Shown: positions 14,901-25,700 of the stretch, piece by piece
Layout: each line of letters begins with the position of its first letter
Numbering within the stretch: the stretch's first letter is position 1
Assembly: GCF_964355755.1 (NCBI RefSeq)
Contig: NC_092672.1
Coordinates: 14,194,501-14,258,500 of the forward strand
Reading direction: 5' to 3'
From: Antedon mediterranea
Taxonomy: Eukaryota; Echinodermata; Crinoidea; Comatulida; Antedonidae
DNA length: 64,000 nt
The notes under the pieces: model-generated
What the model was told of the DNA's origin: nothing
Databases searched by the model: none
The model's input: only the letters and a program-made list of their open reading frames with translations
Made by a program: the position numbers and the translations under genes

Positions 14901-16057
14901 GTGTCGCAGTTGCAGGTTGGGCATTCTCGTCAACTTGTGTCACAGTTGCAGCTTGGGGAACAGACACGGCAACTGGTATCGCAGTTGCAGGTTGGGCATT
15001 CTCGGATACTGGTGTAACTGTTGCAGCTTGGGCATCCTCGACAACTGGTGTCGTAGTTGTAGATTGGGCATTCTCAGAAACCAGTGTCACTGTTGCAGCC
15101 TGGGCATCCTCGGCAACTGGTGTCGCAGTTGCAGATTGGGGAACAGAATCGTTTGTTGCTGCTGCTGCCTGGTTTGCAAATACATATGCTAATCCTTCTT
15201 CATAAGCATCACTCTGGGCTTCACTTGATCCACTAGTGATCGTCTTCGATTGTTCAGCCGCTGCTGTCTGGGATACGGGTTCAACTGGTTCGGGTGAACC
15301 ATTCACAACAACAGGGTTGTCATTTAGAGGAACATTGGACGAGTTTAGCACTGTTGAATTAATCAGATGACGGTTTTCATTCTGCCATCGAGAGACTACG
15401 GGTAATTAAAAACAATAATAAAGTTAATAGTTATGGAATTTTAAAAAGGTACTTAAGCGAATTCTTTCTCAAGTTGGGTAAAAAAAGTTATCAAAACCAT
15501 GTAATTAAAATGATTCATTTATTGTGAAGGTAATATCAGCTATGAAAAGACAATTGGGAGAAGTCAACATTATTTTAAAGATGTATAGTTTCTTTTTTTT
15601 TTAAATAAAAGTAAACACAATTCCAATAAGCAAGCTAAATCACAAAACCTTATCTTTTTATTTAAATAAATAACAATTAAGATCAGCATTTAAAAGTAAC
15701 ACATCCAAAATAATGCCAACTTTAAGTCAATGGCTACCAGATGTCTATGCGAGACGGTTATTTGAACCAGTACCAGTATCTCTGTTACACAGGAACATCG
15801 CGAATAAGGTGACCATGCGTGAGAGACTGGATTTGAAGCTGGATGTTTAATAGTGGTTTGGTGGAGTGGGAGAGAAGATGCATGTGCGCGTTGTTGTGAC
15901 GACTCTCGACCACCGGTCCTGTCCCGGTGATTTTTTACGGAAAAGAACTTCAATAAATCCTTTTCTTTTCTTTCTCAATATTATTACAGTATTACACTAA
16001 ATTTCCATTTTATGTTATATAATGTAGGCCCATGTTCTTACCTCGACGATGTGACAT
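11954..16057 (-). CDS. Unknown SLiM-rich protein with PP1-docking-like SILK and RVTF motifs
   Basis: Seven exons join in frame on the minus strand: 16042-16057 (ATG, MSHRR), 14445-15395, 13488-14078, 13199-13314, 12734-12827, 12321-12475 and 11954-12205 (or from 12190, losing five residues). All internal borders are AG/GT with matching phases, giving about 724 residues. The protein is mostly Ser/Thr/Ala/Gln-rich and probably disordered. Visible elements: a 12-residue repeat (VSENAQ-type) in exon 2; homologous exons 2 and 3, each opening with WQNEN and ending in a DWQ...SWPS block; acidic W-x-x-[LI] sites (SWPSL, DEWPVL at 543-546, EWHEI at 621-624); SILK at 638-641; RRVTFADD with RVTF at 669-672; CCCCC at 715-719 near the C-terminus. 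SILK followed by RVxF is the known bipartite docking signature of protein phosphatase 1 partners, so a phosphatase-targeting role is inferred, not shown. The exon 5 donor (ACG|GTTTGT) is weak; reading through it would stop at 12708 and give a shorter form without the PP1 motifs. I do not recognise the family. Confidence 0.7.
13115..13192. repeat. 39-bp exact tandem duplication beside a splice donor
   Basis: The 39-bp unit beginning ACTGTTCGCCCTGTGTATCA is present twice back to back. On the minus strand it begins six bases inside the intron after exon 13199-13314, immediately after the donor GTAAGT, so the donor itself is intact. Confidence 0.9.
14880..15140 (-). repeat. 36-bp coding repeat (12-residue units) in exon 2 of the unknown gene
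   Basis: Alternating units of the types VAEDAQAATVTL and VSENAQSTTTTP follow one another about seven times with a 36-bp period, degenerating toward the C-terminal side. Codon-phase conservation (whole 12-residue units, no frameshift) indicates selection for an open frame. Low-complexity Ala/Thr/Gln composition suggests a flexible linker. Confidence 0.75.
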
Positions 16058-17822
16058 TTTTTCTTAGGATATAGTAAAAATATATAGAAAAAATCTCGAA
16101 TATTTGAGACACAATATTAAGAACCAACGCTTAGTTGAAAAACTAAAAATGATATGTTTGCGCGTGAATCTGTTGCACAGAAACAATCCATCTGTTACAT
16201 AGTAACATCGCGCATAAGATGACGCGTGGTGCGTTTTATAAATACACTGAGGGCGTATGATGCGCACAGACGGCAGAGCCATAATATTATTATATTTATA
16301 TAATGGCTCTGACAGACGGCATGCAGGGCCATAATATAAAGTCATAACTCTTATATCTGGCTCTGACGGACGAGCCACGATTTTCTACATTGTGGACAGC
16401 AGTGCAATATTGAAAATACAGTCGATTCTGAAACTTCTTGTGGATAATGTATCAGAATTTGATACCGTCCGCGGTAGCTTTTAGAATTAATTAACAAAAA
16501 TGTCAACAGCTCTCCAAAGTATTATGGAATTGTATATCCAGGGAGTTTAACAACTCTCTGTAGTATATCCACACTTGTTGATTGTTTAATGTTGGTTTCT
16601 TTCTGTTTACCTGTAAATTGAATAAATAAAAAAGATAATAAAATGAATGAATCTGCAGCACTAATTCAGCCCTTCCATCGCACAGAATCCAAGGTTTGCT
16701 GCTGCAATTCGGGTAAGGTTTAAAATATTCTCCCTCCTGTTTGTGTGATTGGAAGCCTCAGCGTGAATTTGGTCTTTACAGAAGTTTACGGATCTCGCCA
16801 GTTCCAGAATGAATTATTTAAATTAATAAGGATTATTCAACTAATTTTGACTAGTATCTTAATTTGGATGTAGGCCTATTTAATGAATTTTAAAATACTT
16901 TTTTTCAGCCAATACCTGCCGTTAATGTATGTGTTTTGAATATGTAAGCCTATAGGCCTACCTTATTATGAAAATACTACTACCTGAACTTATGACCAAT
17001 TACTTATCCTGAAAGAATTTCCCCTCTGGGACAGTGTCCAGCCTCCAAAGTCTGTTGATAGAGTCACGGCTAACTCCTTTTAGGCTACATTATCCATTAT
17101 CATTACTGCCCGGCGGGATGTACAAAATTCCCCCATCAGCAGCTTCAGATTCATAAGATTGCCATTTTACAAACTAGGCCTATACTGAGCTGTTTATTGG
17201 AGCCACTAGACAGAACTTTTCGCATTGATTCATTAATGGGATAAATAACACCATTTATGACATTTGTGTCTATTACGGAACCAGAAATTCCCATCACGTC
17301 TCTAAGATATAAGTATTTGAAGAAAAAAAAACCATCTTCTATTTTAATCAAATCTAACTTCTGACCAAGTGAATCTGATATTATCTTTAAGCTCAGATTT
17401 TGTATAAAGTTTAATAATGTTACTAATTAATGAAAATCGTTCGATCCATTTGCCTCATTACATAACCACTTATAGAAATTGACGTGCAGCTATAACATGG
17501 TTTGTCATTATAAACATCGTTACTTATAAAGAGGAATTTATTTGGTTTCGTATTCAATAGATCACAATTTAATTAATGCAATTCACTGAAGAAAGTTGAA
17601 CGAGTAAGCATTGGTTTCCTCCTATAGGCCTTAGCGAACATTTTTCTACATGATGAGGAATACCAACGGGTCGGACATCAAGAAAGCCAAAAGACAAGCA
17701 ATTGAATAATTTGGATTTGTTTTGTTAACATACTGTACATTCTTTGCTAACTGAGTCTCTACGTATTTGTCGTTATATAGTTTGTATACAAACAAAAATT
17801 TATGTTGGTGAGAACCCCATGT

Positions 17823-17884
17823 TGAAAAATGTACTGCTCTTTTAACGAGGCGGAGCCGAGTTGAAAACAGCAGTACATTTTTCA
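17823..17884. repeat. Perfect 16-bp stem hairpin
   Basis: TGAAAAATGTACTGCT is followed after a 30-base loop by its exact reverse complement AGCAGTACATTTTTCA. The loop is GC-richer than its surroundings (contains GAGGCGGAGCCGAG, itself partly symmetric). Confidence 0.85.
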
Positions 17885-18253
17885 TCGAATGAAATGTACA
17901 CTCCATCAACGAATATAAAACATTAATTATGTTTTATAACTAGTAGGCCTACTTTAAAAAAAATTAAATTATCCATCGTATATCATACGGGAAAAATGGC
18001 AAATAGGCCTACAATTAAGTTCTGTTACAATTTGAAATTAAACTATATGATTATTTCTAACGTAATTACGTTTTTACATGTTTTTCCATTGAGTTATAGG
18101 CCTTTTATACTGTGCCTCCTACACTGGGCCGGCAATTTTGGCATTCGATCCTTATTTTTGTATGATCGGAAAAATGTAGGTAGGCCTAATGGGTCTCTCC
18201 CGTATTCATTATTGCATATTAGTACAGGAAAGATAAGCTCAGAATCAGTAAAA

Positions 18254-19009
18254 GGTTGACAAAATTGCAACACCACAATGCATTTCTATAAGGTCCCTAT
18301 ATGAACATACTAAAAGTCTAGAAAAATCATAGGGAGAACCCCTGGAAGTTCCGACAATATTATACCAGTAAAGGGTACCGTAGTTTTTAGTCACTTTTAA
18401 ATTGAAATTCCTTGAACAGCACTCAATGGGTTTTATATTAGGAAATATATTGTCTACATAATACTCCCGGACATGGCCAATCCTCTCAATTGGGGAGAGG
18501 AGGTTGGGGGGGGGGGCGGACAGACTCCCCTCACCCTTCTCATATGATCTCCCATCCCTATACTCCTCCCCGGCCGCTGGCACCACCAATGTTGTAATAT
18601 AATTATTGTTATAACAGTATACAAATGTAAATGAACTGATTTATTAGACACCGTAGGCCTAGTCATATGCAATAAGCATAGGACTGCGTTTTATATATTA
18701 TAATATTAAACATTTGTTTTGCGGCCATTTTCTAATTAACAGCACATAAAATAATGTGTGTATTGTACTTCAGATCTTCGAAACTGTAAAGAAATATATA
18801 AAGCATTGTAAAAACTGTTATAAAGTGGTAAATAGATCTATAATTTATGTTTTTTGTCCTTTTTTAGGCATTTTTGCCATTGGCGGTCATTTTGTTTTAA
18901 AAAAACCTATTTCCCCTACCTGGATTTTTCTAGACTTTTAGTATGTTCATATAGGGACCTTATAGAAATGCATTGTGATGAAATAAATTCTGTTGCAATT
19001 TTTTCAACC
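18254..19009. mobile_element. Foldback element, ~756 bp
   Basis: The left arm starts GGTTGACAAAATTGCAAC and contains ATAAGGTCCCTATATGAACA and TACTAAAAGTCTAGAAAAAT. The right arm is its reverse complement (ATTTTTCTAGACTTTTAGTA, TGTTCATATAGGGACCTTAT, ending AATTTTTTCAACC); about 55 bases match without a break, and the arm continues after a short insertion. The loop holds a G11 run near 18506-18516. No gene inside. Confidence 0.85.
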
Positions 19010-19713
19010 ATATTTCATAGTTTTCCTGTACTATATTAATTTATAATACAATAATTCATAGATAATATAATTAGTTGAGGCAGGACATAGAAATGTATGT
19101 GCTGTATAAAAATATTGCACATACATTATTTAATAAGTTCTTTTTTTTTTTTTAACCCAGGCAATTTTCATGTTAAATATTATTCTAAAAATGTCCTTAA
19201 AAAGTATATATTATTATCTACCGTTCTTGTGAAATAGTGTTAAAAAACTATTTTTATACATACTGTAATATATTATAACATTGATGCTATGTATTTTCTT
19301 ATATTTTTTCAGTTATAAAGAGGTGAGTGAGAGGCATACTTTATAAATACAGAATATCGGTTTCTTTAAGTTGCTTACTAGTCTAATAAAAAAAACCCTA
19401 GAACTTGATATTTTAATTCAAATCTCATAATTCGCTTTAACATTCGTGACGTAAGCAAATGCAGTACTCAAAACCGCAAAAAATATAGTTCTTGAAATGC
19501 CTGGTAATACTATGAATAAATTTAAAATATTTATATATTTTTTTCGAAAAACTAAATGTGATTTATTTTCCAATATTGATTTTTTTAATGTGAAATGTTA
19601 TTTTTTAACAATTTTCAGCAAACTCTCTGTGTGCGATTCGCGGAAGGATACCACTCAATTTTGTTTCAGTGATCATCGTTTCCAAAACGTCGTAAAAAAG
19701 AGGTCGAGCAAGC

Positions 19714-22700
19714 ATGGCGGAGAACAAGACAGACGCAAACGCAATAAATGGACAAGGAAAAGTCTATGGAAAAGTTGTTATTACATTAGAAAATTGCATT
19801 ATTCCTACTGAGAAACTTTCACCAACACCTTCACTTCTTGATGGACTAGATTCAGAAACAGAAATTGATCTAAGAATTTTAGGATGCGAGTTTATACAGA
19901 TGGCTGGAATCCTACTCAAACTACCTCAGGTTAGGCGGCGTAGGCCTATTCTAGGCCCGTTTTGTTACGTTATTAATATTCCTAATTCCTAAAAATAGGC
20001 TAAAAATACAATGAAGTTTAAATCGCATATTCATGCGGCTGCTTCTGTTGGCCTAGCTAGGCTAGCAGGAGCTAGTCTTCCAAGGCAAGCTTGGACAAAA
20101 GTGAACCACAGCCCACAGATTTTGAACAAAATTGACCAGCCATTAATCATTATCGATTGATTATAAAATGGAGACCAGGGGGGCCGGGGGAAACAAGGCC
20201 TAGTAGCCTAGGCCTAGGCCTCGATATAGTAACAAAAGAGGGATCGATCCTAAAAAGAATATGAAAGAAACCGTATTCGGCGCTAGTTCCGTTTCGCACC
20301 TGTTTTTATTTCGACTTCCTTTTGACTCCAAATTGTTAAGCAACTTATTGTGAATACCACACCTTAAAATTGGGCCTCATAAGTACTTTTATGAAGAAGC
20401 ATCACATAAAAAGTAACAAATAAATCCTTAAATTGATGATTTTACAGACATGATTCTGTTCGCGAATTTAGCATACTCGAAGTTCAATATTTTCGTTTCT
20501 ATGGAGCGCCAAAACAGCAACAACAATAGATGGTTAAAAACTCAGTGGAATGCGTCTTCTTTTAATGCATTTATTATTGAAATACACGTTTAATTTTAAT
20601 ATATTTTGTCAATAAAAATGCTGTAACATTTTACTGCTAATAATTTGCTGTTTTCAAATAGCAACCAACCCTAGGCCTAACTAAGAGCAAGACTAGGCTA
20701 TAGACTAAGAGGAATATTATTTAGATCAGGTATACCCCCTACAGCAGTACATGTAATATGATGATGCATTTGTCGATTTTCATTCCTAAAATAAAAGTTC
20801 CTGCAAAAAGCATGTACAGTATCAACAGTAATATTTTTGTTGCATTGACATTGACAAAGTATGATAAAATTGAACGTAATTTTCACCAATAAATGCATTA
20901 AATATACGCAATTTACTGAGTTTTTAGCCCTCTATTATGATTGCTCTTTTGGCGCTCCATAGAAACAACAACATTGAACATGGAGTATGCGAAATTCACA
21001 AACCGATGTGCGAGAAACACGTCTGTAAATTCATCAATTTAAAGGATTTATTTTTTATTTTTTGTGTGATCTCCTTCGTAAAAGTATTTTTGAGGCCTAA
21101 TTCTAAGGTGTGGTACTCACGATAAAGTTTCTTAACCAATTTTGAGTCGAAATAAACGACAGGTGCGAAACGGAACTAGCGCCCCGTATTCTACAGGGAT
21201 CCTTCTACAGTATGCCTACTGGCTTCCGTCTGAAGGAAGGTTTAATATTTAATAGTAATACGATATCGGTCACGTTTAATTTTTGGTCGCAGCGCATATA
21301 GGCCTGGCCCTAGGCCTACTAGACGGGAGACTATATATATAGGCCTAGGCCTAGACCTACTTCAATTCAAGCATTTTTTTTCTAGCCTGGCTTTGATAGT
21401 ATTGGTCGCTATATTTTGTATCAGGCACAATAAATTGTCAACGTTGTATAATATATAGGCCGAGTATTTTAAGTGATGTTCATTATTTAACTATTAATTA
21501 GGAGCTAGATTATTTATTTTACCTTTGGATATTTTTTAATTGGTCAATATTTATTATTATTAATTTTAAAATTATTTTTTTTTACATTTCATGTCTTGGA
21601 GAAGGATGTATGCCTTTCAAAATGGCTATTAGTAGTATTACTATTAGTGTAAAAATTGTCTAGGCCTATTAGGCATATTTATTTGTAAATTACTAAAATA
21701 ATTAATAGATTTGTAATATTAATAATAACTTATATATTATGTACTTTTTATTTATATTATTAGGGATAATGATGCAAAATTATAAGTTAATACAATATTA
21801 TACATTGCCTGTTAGTATTTGTATCAATATTACAATAAAGAAAGAAGGATGAAAATCTTGTAGCGTAGATATTAGTGGTCCCGCTCGATCACCGGTATCG
21901 TTATTTTATTTTCAACTTTAAACGATTTGAAAATTTAAAGTAACTCGCTGTAGCATTACGTCGACAGGGAAACAGGCTTAAATCTCCGAAAATGATCGTT
22001 TTAGCTACGAACTACGTTAACAGGTTGAGCTTTTTGTAAAATAATAACATTTTTGTAGTTAAGCCTAGTAGTACTAGTAGCGGAAATTTCTAAATATTTT
22101 AAAATGGACAAAATGGTTGTTCAAATCATAAAGGTCTCATATCGGGATAAAACTGTTTTATTAGTCACTTAAAATTAATATTTTTTTAGTAACAAGCACA
22201 TAAGTAATAGGCCTATGTGGAACTATATTATTATTTTATTGTGACCAAAATAAAACGTGACCGATTTTTTACCCAACTGGATGGTCTGTTATGTGCGATG
22301 GGGAACTGAACTGAACTATTATGAAAACATAGCTAAATATGCCAATTGAGGAAATCATTTTCATTGTTTGTCCGAGAAGTTTAAAAAAATAAAAATAGTG
22401 TACATTATTGTAAAAAATATAACAAATATATATATATATATATATATTTAAATTCCCTCACTTGCACTGATGAAGGGCTAGTGTTGCCCGAAAGCTCTGC
22501 TAACTTTTCTGCCTGTTTACTTTATCGTTTTGATTTAGCTTTTCGCTTTTTTTTTTGTATCTCCATTGAGATCCAGCCACTGATACCCACAGCATTGTAA
22601 TTTTTTTCAGTAATTTGCCTTTGGATTTATATATATATATATATATGTAGATATATTTAAAAAAAAACAAAAACCTGTACGCCACATAGTCACGTAGACT

Positions 22701-25700
22701 ACAAATCTTAGATACATAAGTCGATATAAGACCGGTAGAATATTTTAATAAAATTGTAAAATGTATAGTGTGGTACACCACCCATGTAGTCACCTCCTCG
22801 CACTCAATTTGATTTACAATTGGCACCAAAAGAAACTTGTTAATTTGGCTACCAATCGTAGTTGTCCAAAGCTGTAGTTGTCCTAGGGTTGGTTGTACTG
22901 TAGGTAGGCCTACATGGGGCAGTTGTCCTAGAGGGTAGAGTAGTGTCCTTATAGGGTAGTTGTCCTTATAGGGTAATTGTCCTAAGAGGGTAATTGTCCT
23001 AAGAGGGTAGTTGTCCTAGGAGGGTAGTTGTCCTAGGAGGGTAGTTGTCCTATGAAGGGAGTTGTCCTATGAGGGGAGTTGTCCTATGAGGATAGTTGTC
23101 CTATGAGGATAGTTGTCCTATGAGGATAGTTGTCCTATGAGGGTAGTTGTCCTTTGGAGGGTAGTAGTTGTCCTAGGAGGGTACTGTAGTTGTCCTAGGT
23201 GGGTATTTTATTAAATGTCACAAATTCTAACTAAGACATAAAAACATAAAAAGGCCTCGCTATAGGCCTATAAACAATTTTCAGTCATTACTGTACCCAT
23301 ACTGCTGTATTTATTTTATAACCACAGCATTTTACATACATTATTAATTCAATTTAAAAACTATGAAAATGTATTTCTTTTGATCAGGTTGCAATGGCAA
23401 CAAGCGAAGTGCTATTCCAGAGATTTTACTATTCCAAGTCATTTGTCAAGCATAATATGGAGGTAAGAATGAAGAATTTAACCATAAACAATCTGTTATT
23501 TGTTAAATGCTTTTATCAATATTATTGAATTATAAATGTCGGTGTATACGCTGACAATGACATCGTCTCAACTAAACACACTAGCTACTATAGTAAGATT
23601 CCAACAAATGCCAGTGTCACATGTCATTTTATGTAAATCATTCAAGATAAGCATACCATCAATGACTATGATTACATAATATAACTAAACTTGGTTACTC
23701 TTACTGCCGTTACAGGATTGTTTCATAAAAGTGAAATGTGCTTTCAAGTGCTCTAAAATATGTTTGTATTGCTATATAGGTTGTTGCAATGGCTTGTGTC
23801 TATCTAGCGTCCAAGATTGAAGAAGCTCCGAGAAGAATACGTGATGTTATCAATGTTTTTCATCATATACGACAAAAAAGAAATAATAGGTACCTTTTAT
23901 ATTATTAAATGGCTTGTTAACCATATAGCTAATAAGGACTTTACGAAACACTAGCTAGAGCCTTTTTATCAGTTACGCACCCTTGTGCTAAGAAGACGAC
24001 GACCGGCAGTATATCTCTCTTCCTACCCTGTCTTGTGGCGCCGGGCCCTTCTGAATCGCTTGCCTCTAGTGATGGATCATATGCCTAGCTAGGGGCCTCG
24101 CATTTAAACGCCGCTTTTACCACAGCCATTTTACCCTAATAAAAATGTTATTTCATTAAGCAATAAAATTAGAAGTTTAAATATTATTTAGAGTTTTTAA
24201 AATTCCACGTTTATAATTTGAACTGTATATTTAAGGTTATATTATACATTATTTCTATTTGATATTCGTAAACGAGAAAATTGCAACTTTATCGTCCTCA
24301 AAAAGTTAAGCCGACAAAATTTCACGCTAAGCTCCACCGACTTTCTTAAAGCTCATGCATAAATTATTCATGAGCACTGTCTTGTGGCTTCCCATCGTGT
24401 TTCGTAAAGTGCCTAATAAAACTGCAGACTACCGTGCTTACAGGTAATCCTGTCCTGTTTAAGATGCTGGGATACTATCAAACTTTTGAAATCCTTTTGC
24501 ACTGTTTTTTTCTTGTTTTTTTTTTTTCAATATTTATTATGTACGGTTTTTATATATATTTTTACTATATAATAACAAATTGTAAATAAATGTCCTAATT
24601 CAACTCATTAATTGCCATGGCACTTATATTTTCGATATTGTACTTATGTTTTTATTGAAATAAAGATACCGATACATATCAAACAAGCTGAAACTTGAAC
24701 AATAACTTTGTTTATTTCAGAATTGTTGAACCGTTGGTTTTAGATGCAAAGTATGTAAATTTAAAAAGTCAAGTAATCAAGGCTGAGAGAAGGGTTTTAA
24801 AAGAACTTGGGTTTTGTGTACATGTTAAACATCCACATAAGGTAAGATCAATACCAATAACGTCTACAAACATTATTTTACATAAGATATTTATAAATTT
24901 AACTTGTTTTATAAAGTTTTTTTTTCCATACTTTTACAGATGTTATTTATAGTATCCATAGATTCTAAAATTGTAAAATCTTGGCACTAATATAATAACT
25001 TGTGCTTTTACAAGGATGTAAAGATGTCATATTTTTTACCTTAAATATGTCAGGAGTTTAAGAAAGTGGCTGTAAAGTATTATGTTTATTTATTAAACAT
25101 TTAACATCCCTATATTTGAATTTAAATGAATTTAGTATTAATTTATTAGTTTTTAAAAACTGTTGTTGCAGCAAATTAATTTACCTCGTTTTAGGAACAG
25201 TATGTCTGTTACAGATGCCAGATAATGATTGAATGAGATTCTGATTTTTGGTCCCTAATTGCTAATAAAGGAAATTAATTGTCTTGCTGTCGAGGTGTTA
25301 AATTTTGGTAGTGTAATGAATGTTTGATCACACTTATATGTTCAGTGAATAACATGTATTCTTGCCTTTTCCTTGTCGCTATGCAGATGATAGTGACATT
25401 TCTGCAAGTCCTGGAGTGTGAGAGAAATACTCAACTCGTACAAACCGCCTGGTAAGTACAAGTCTCCTCTTATTATGGTGTATTTACTTGTATGCTGTTT
25501 GTTCCACAAAATGTGTATTAATACAATGACAGTTCAACTGTGTTAAGGAAATGTTTTATTTTTAAATGTACAAAACCCTTTTATCTCATGGCTTTTGCTT
25601 TAAAGGAAAACTAATGCCCTGATTCCATTTTTTCCTTAAATATTTAAAACATATTAATATGTTGACTGTCATCAATAAACATTTTGTGGCTATACTCTTT

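Larger units (their letters stand above)
16058..19713. other. Divergent intergenic region between the unknown gene and cyclin L
   Basis: Presumably holds both promoters. Contents that I can see: a repeated block CATCTGTTACATAGTAACAT near 16188, related to 15781-15800; palindromic AGAGCCATAATATTATTATA...TATATAATGGCTCT near 16275-16310 with a decayed repeat after it; a LINE-tail-like stretch ending in AATGAATGAAT near 16640; the hairpin at 17823-17884; the foldback at 18254-19009; and a candidate upstream splice donor AAGAG|GTGAGT at about 19322. No coding gene is convincing here. Confidence 0.5.

Noticed and set aside
14881-15192. Plus-strand 103-codon Cys/Ser/Leu-rich frame
   Set aside because: Antisense shadow of the 12-residue repeat in exon 2 of the minus-strand gene; the minus frame has matching splice phases.
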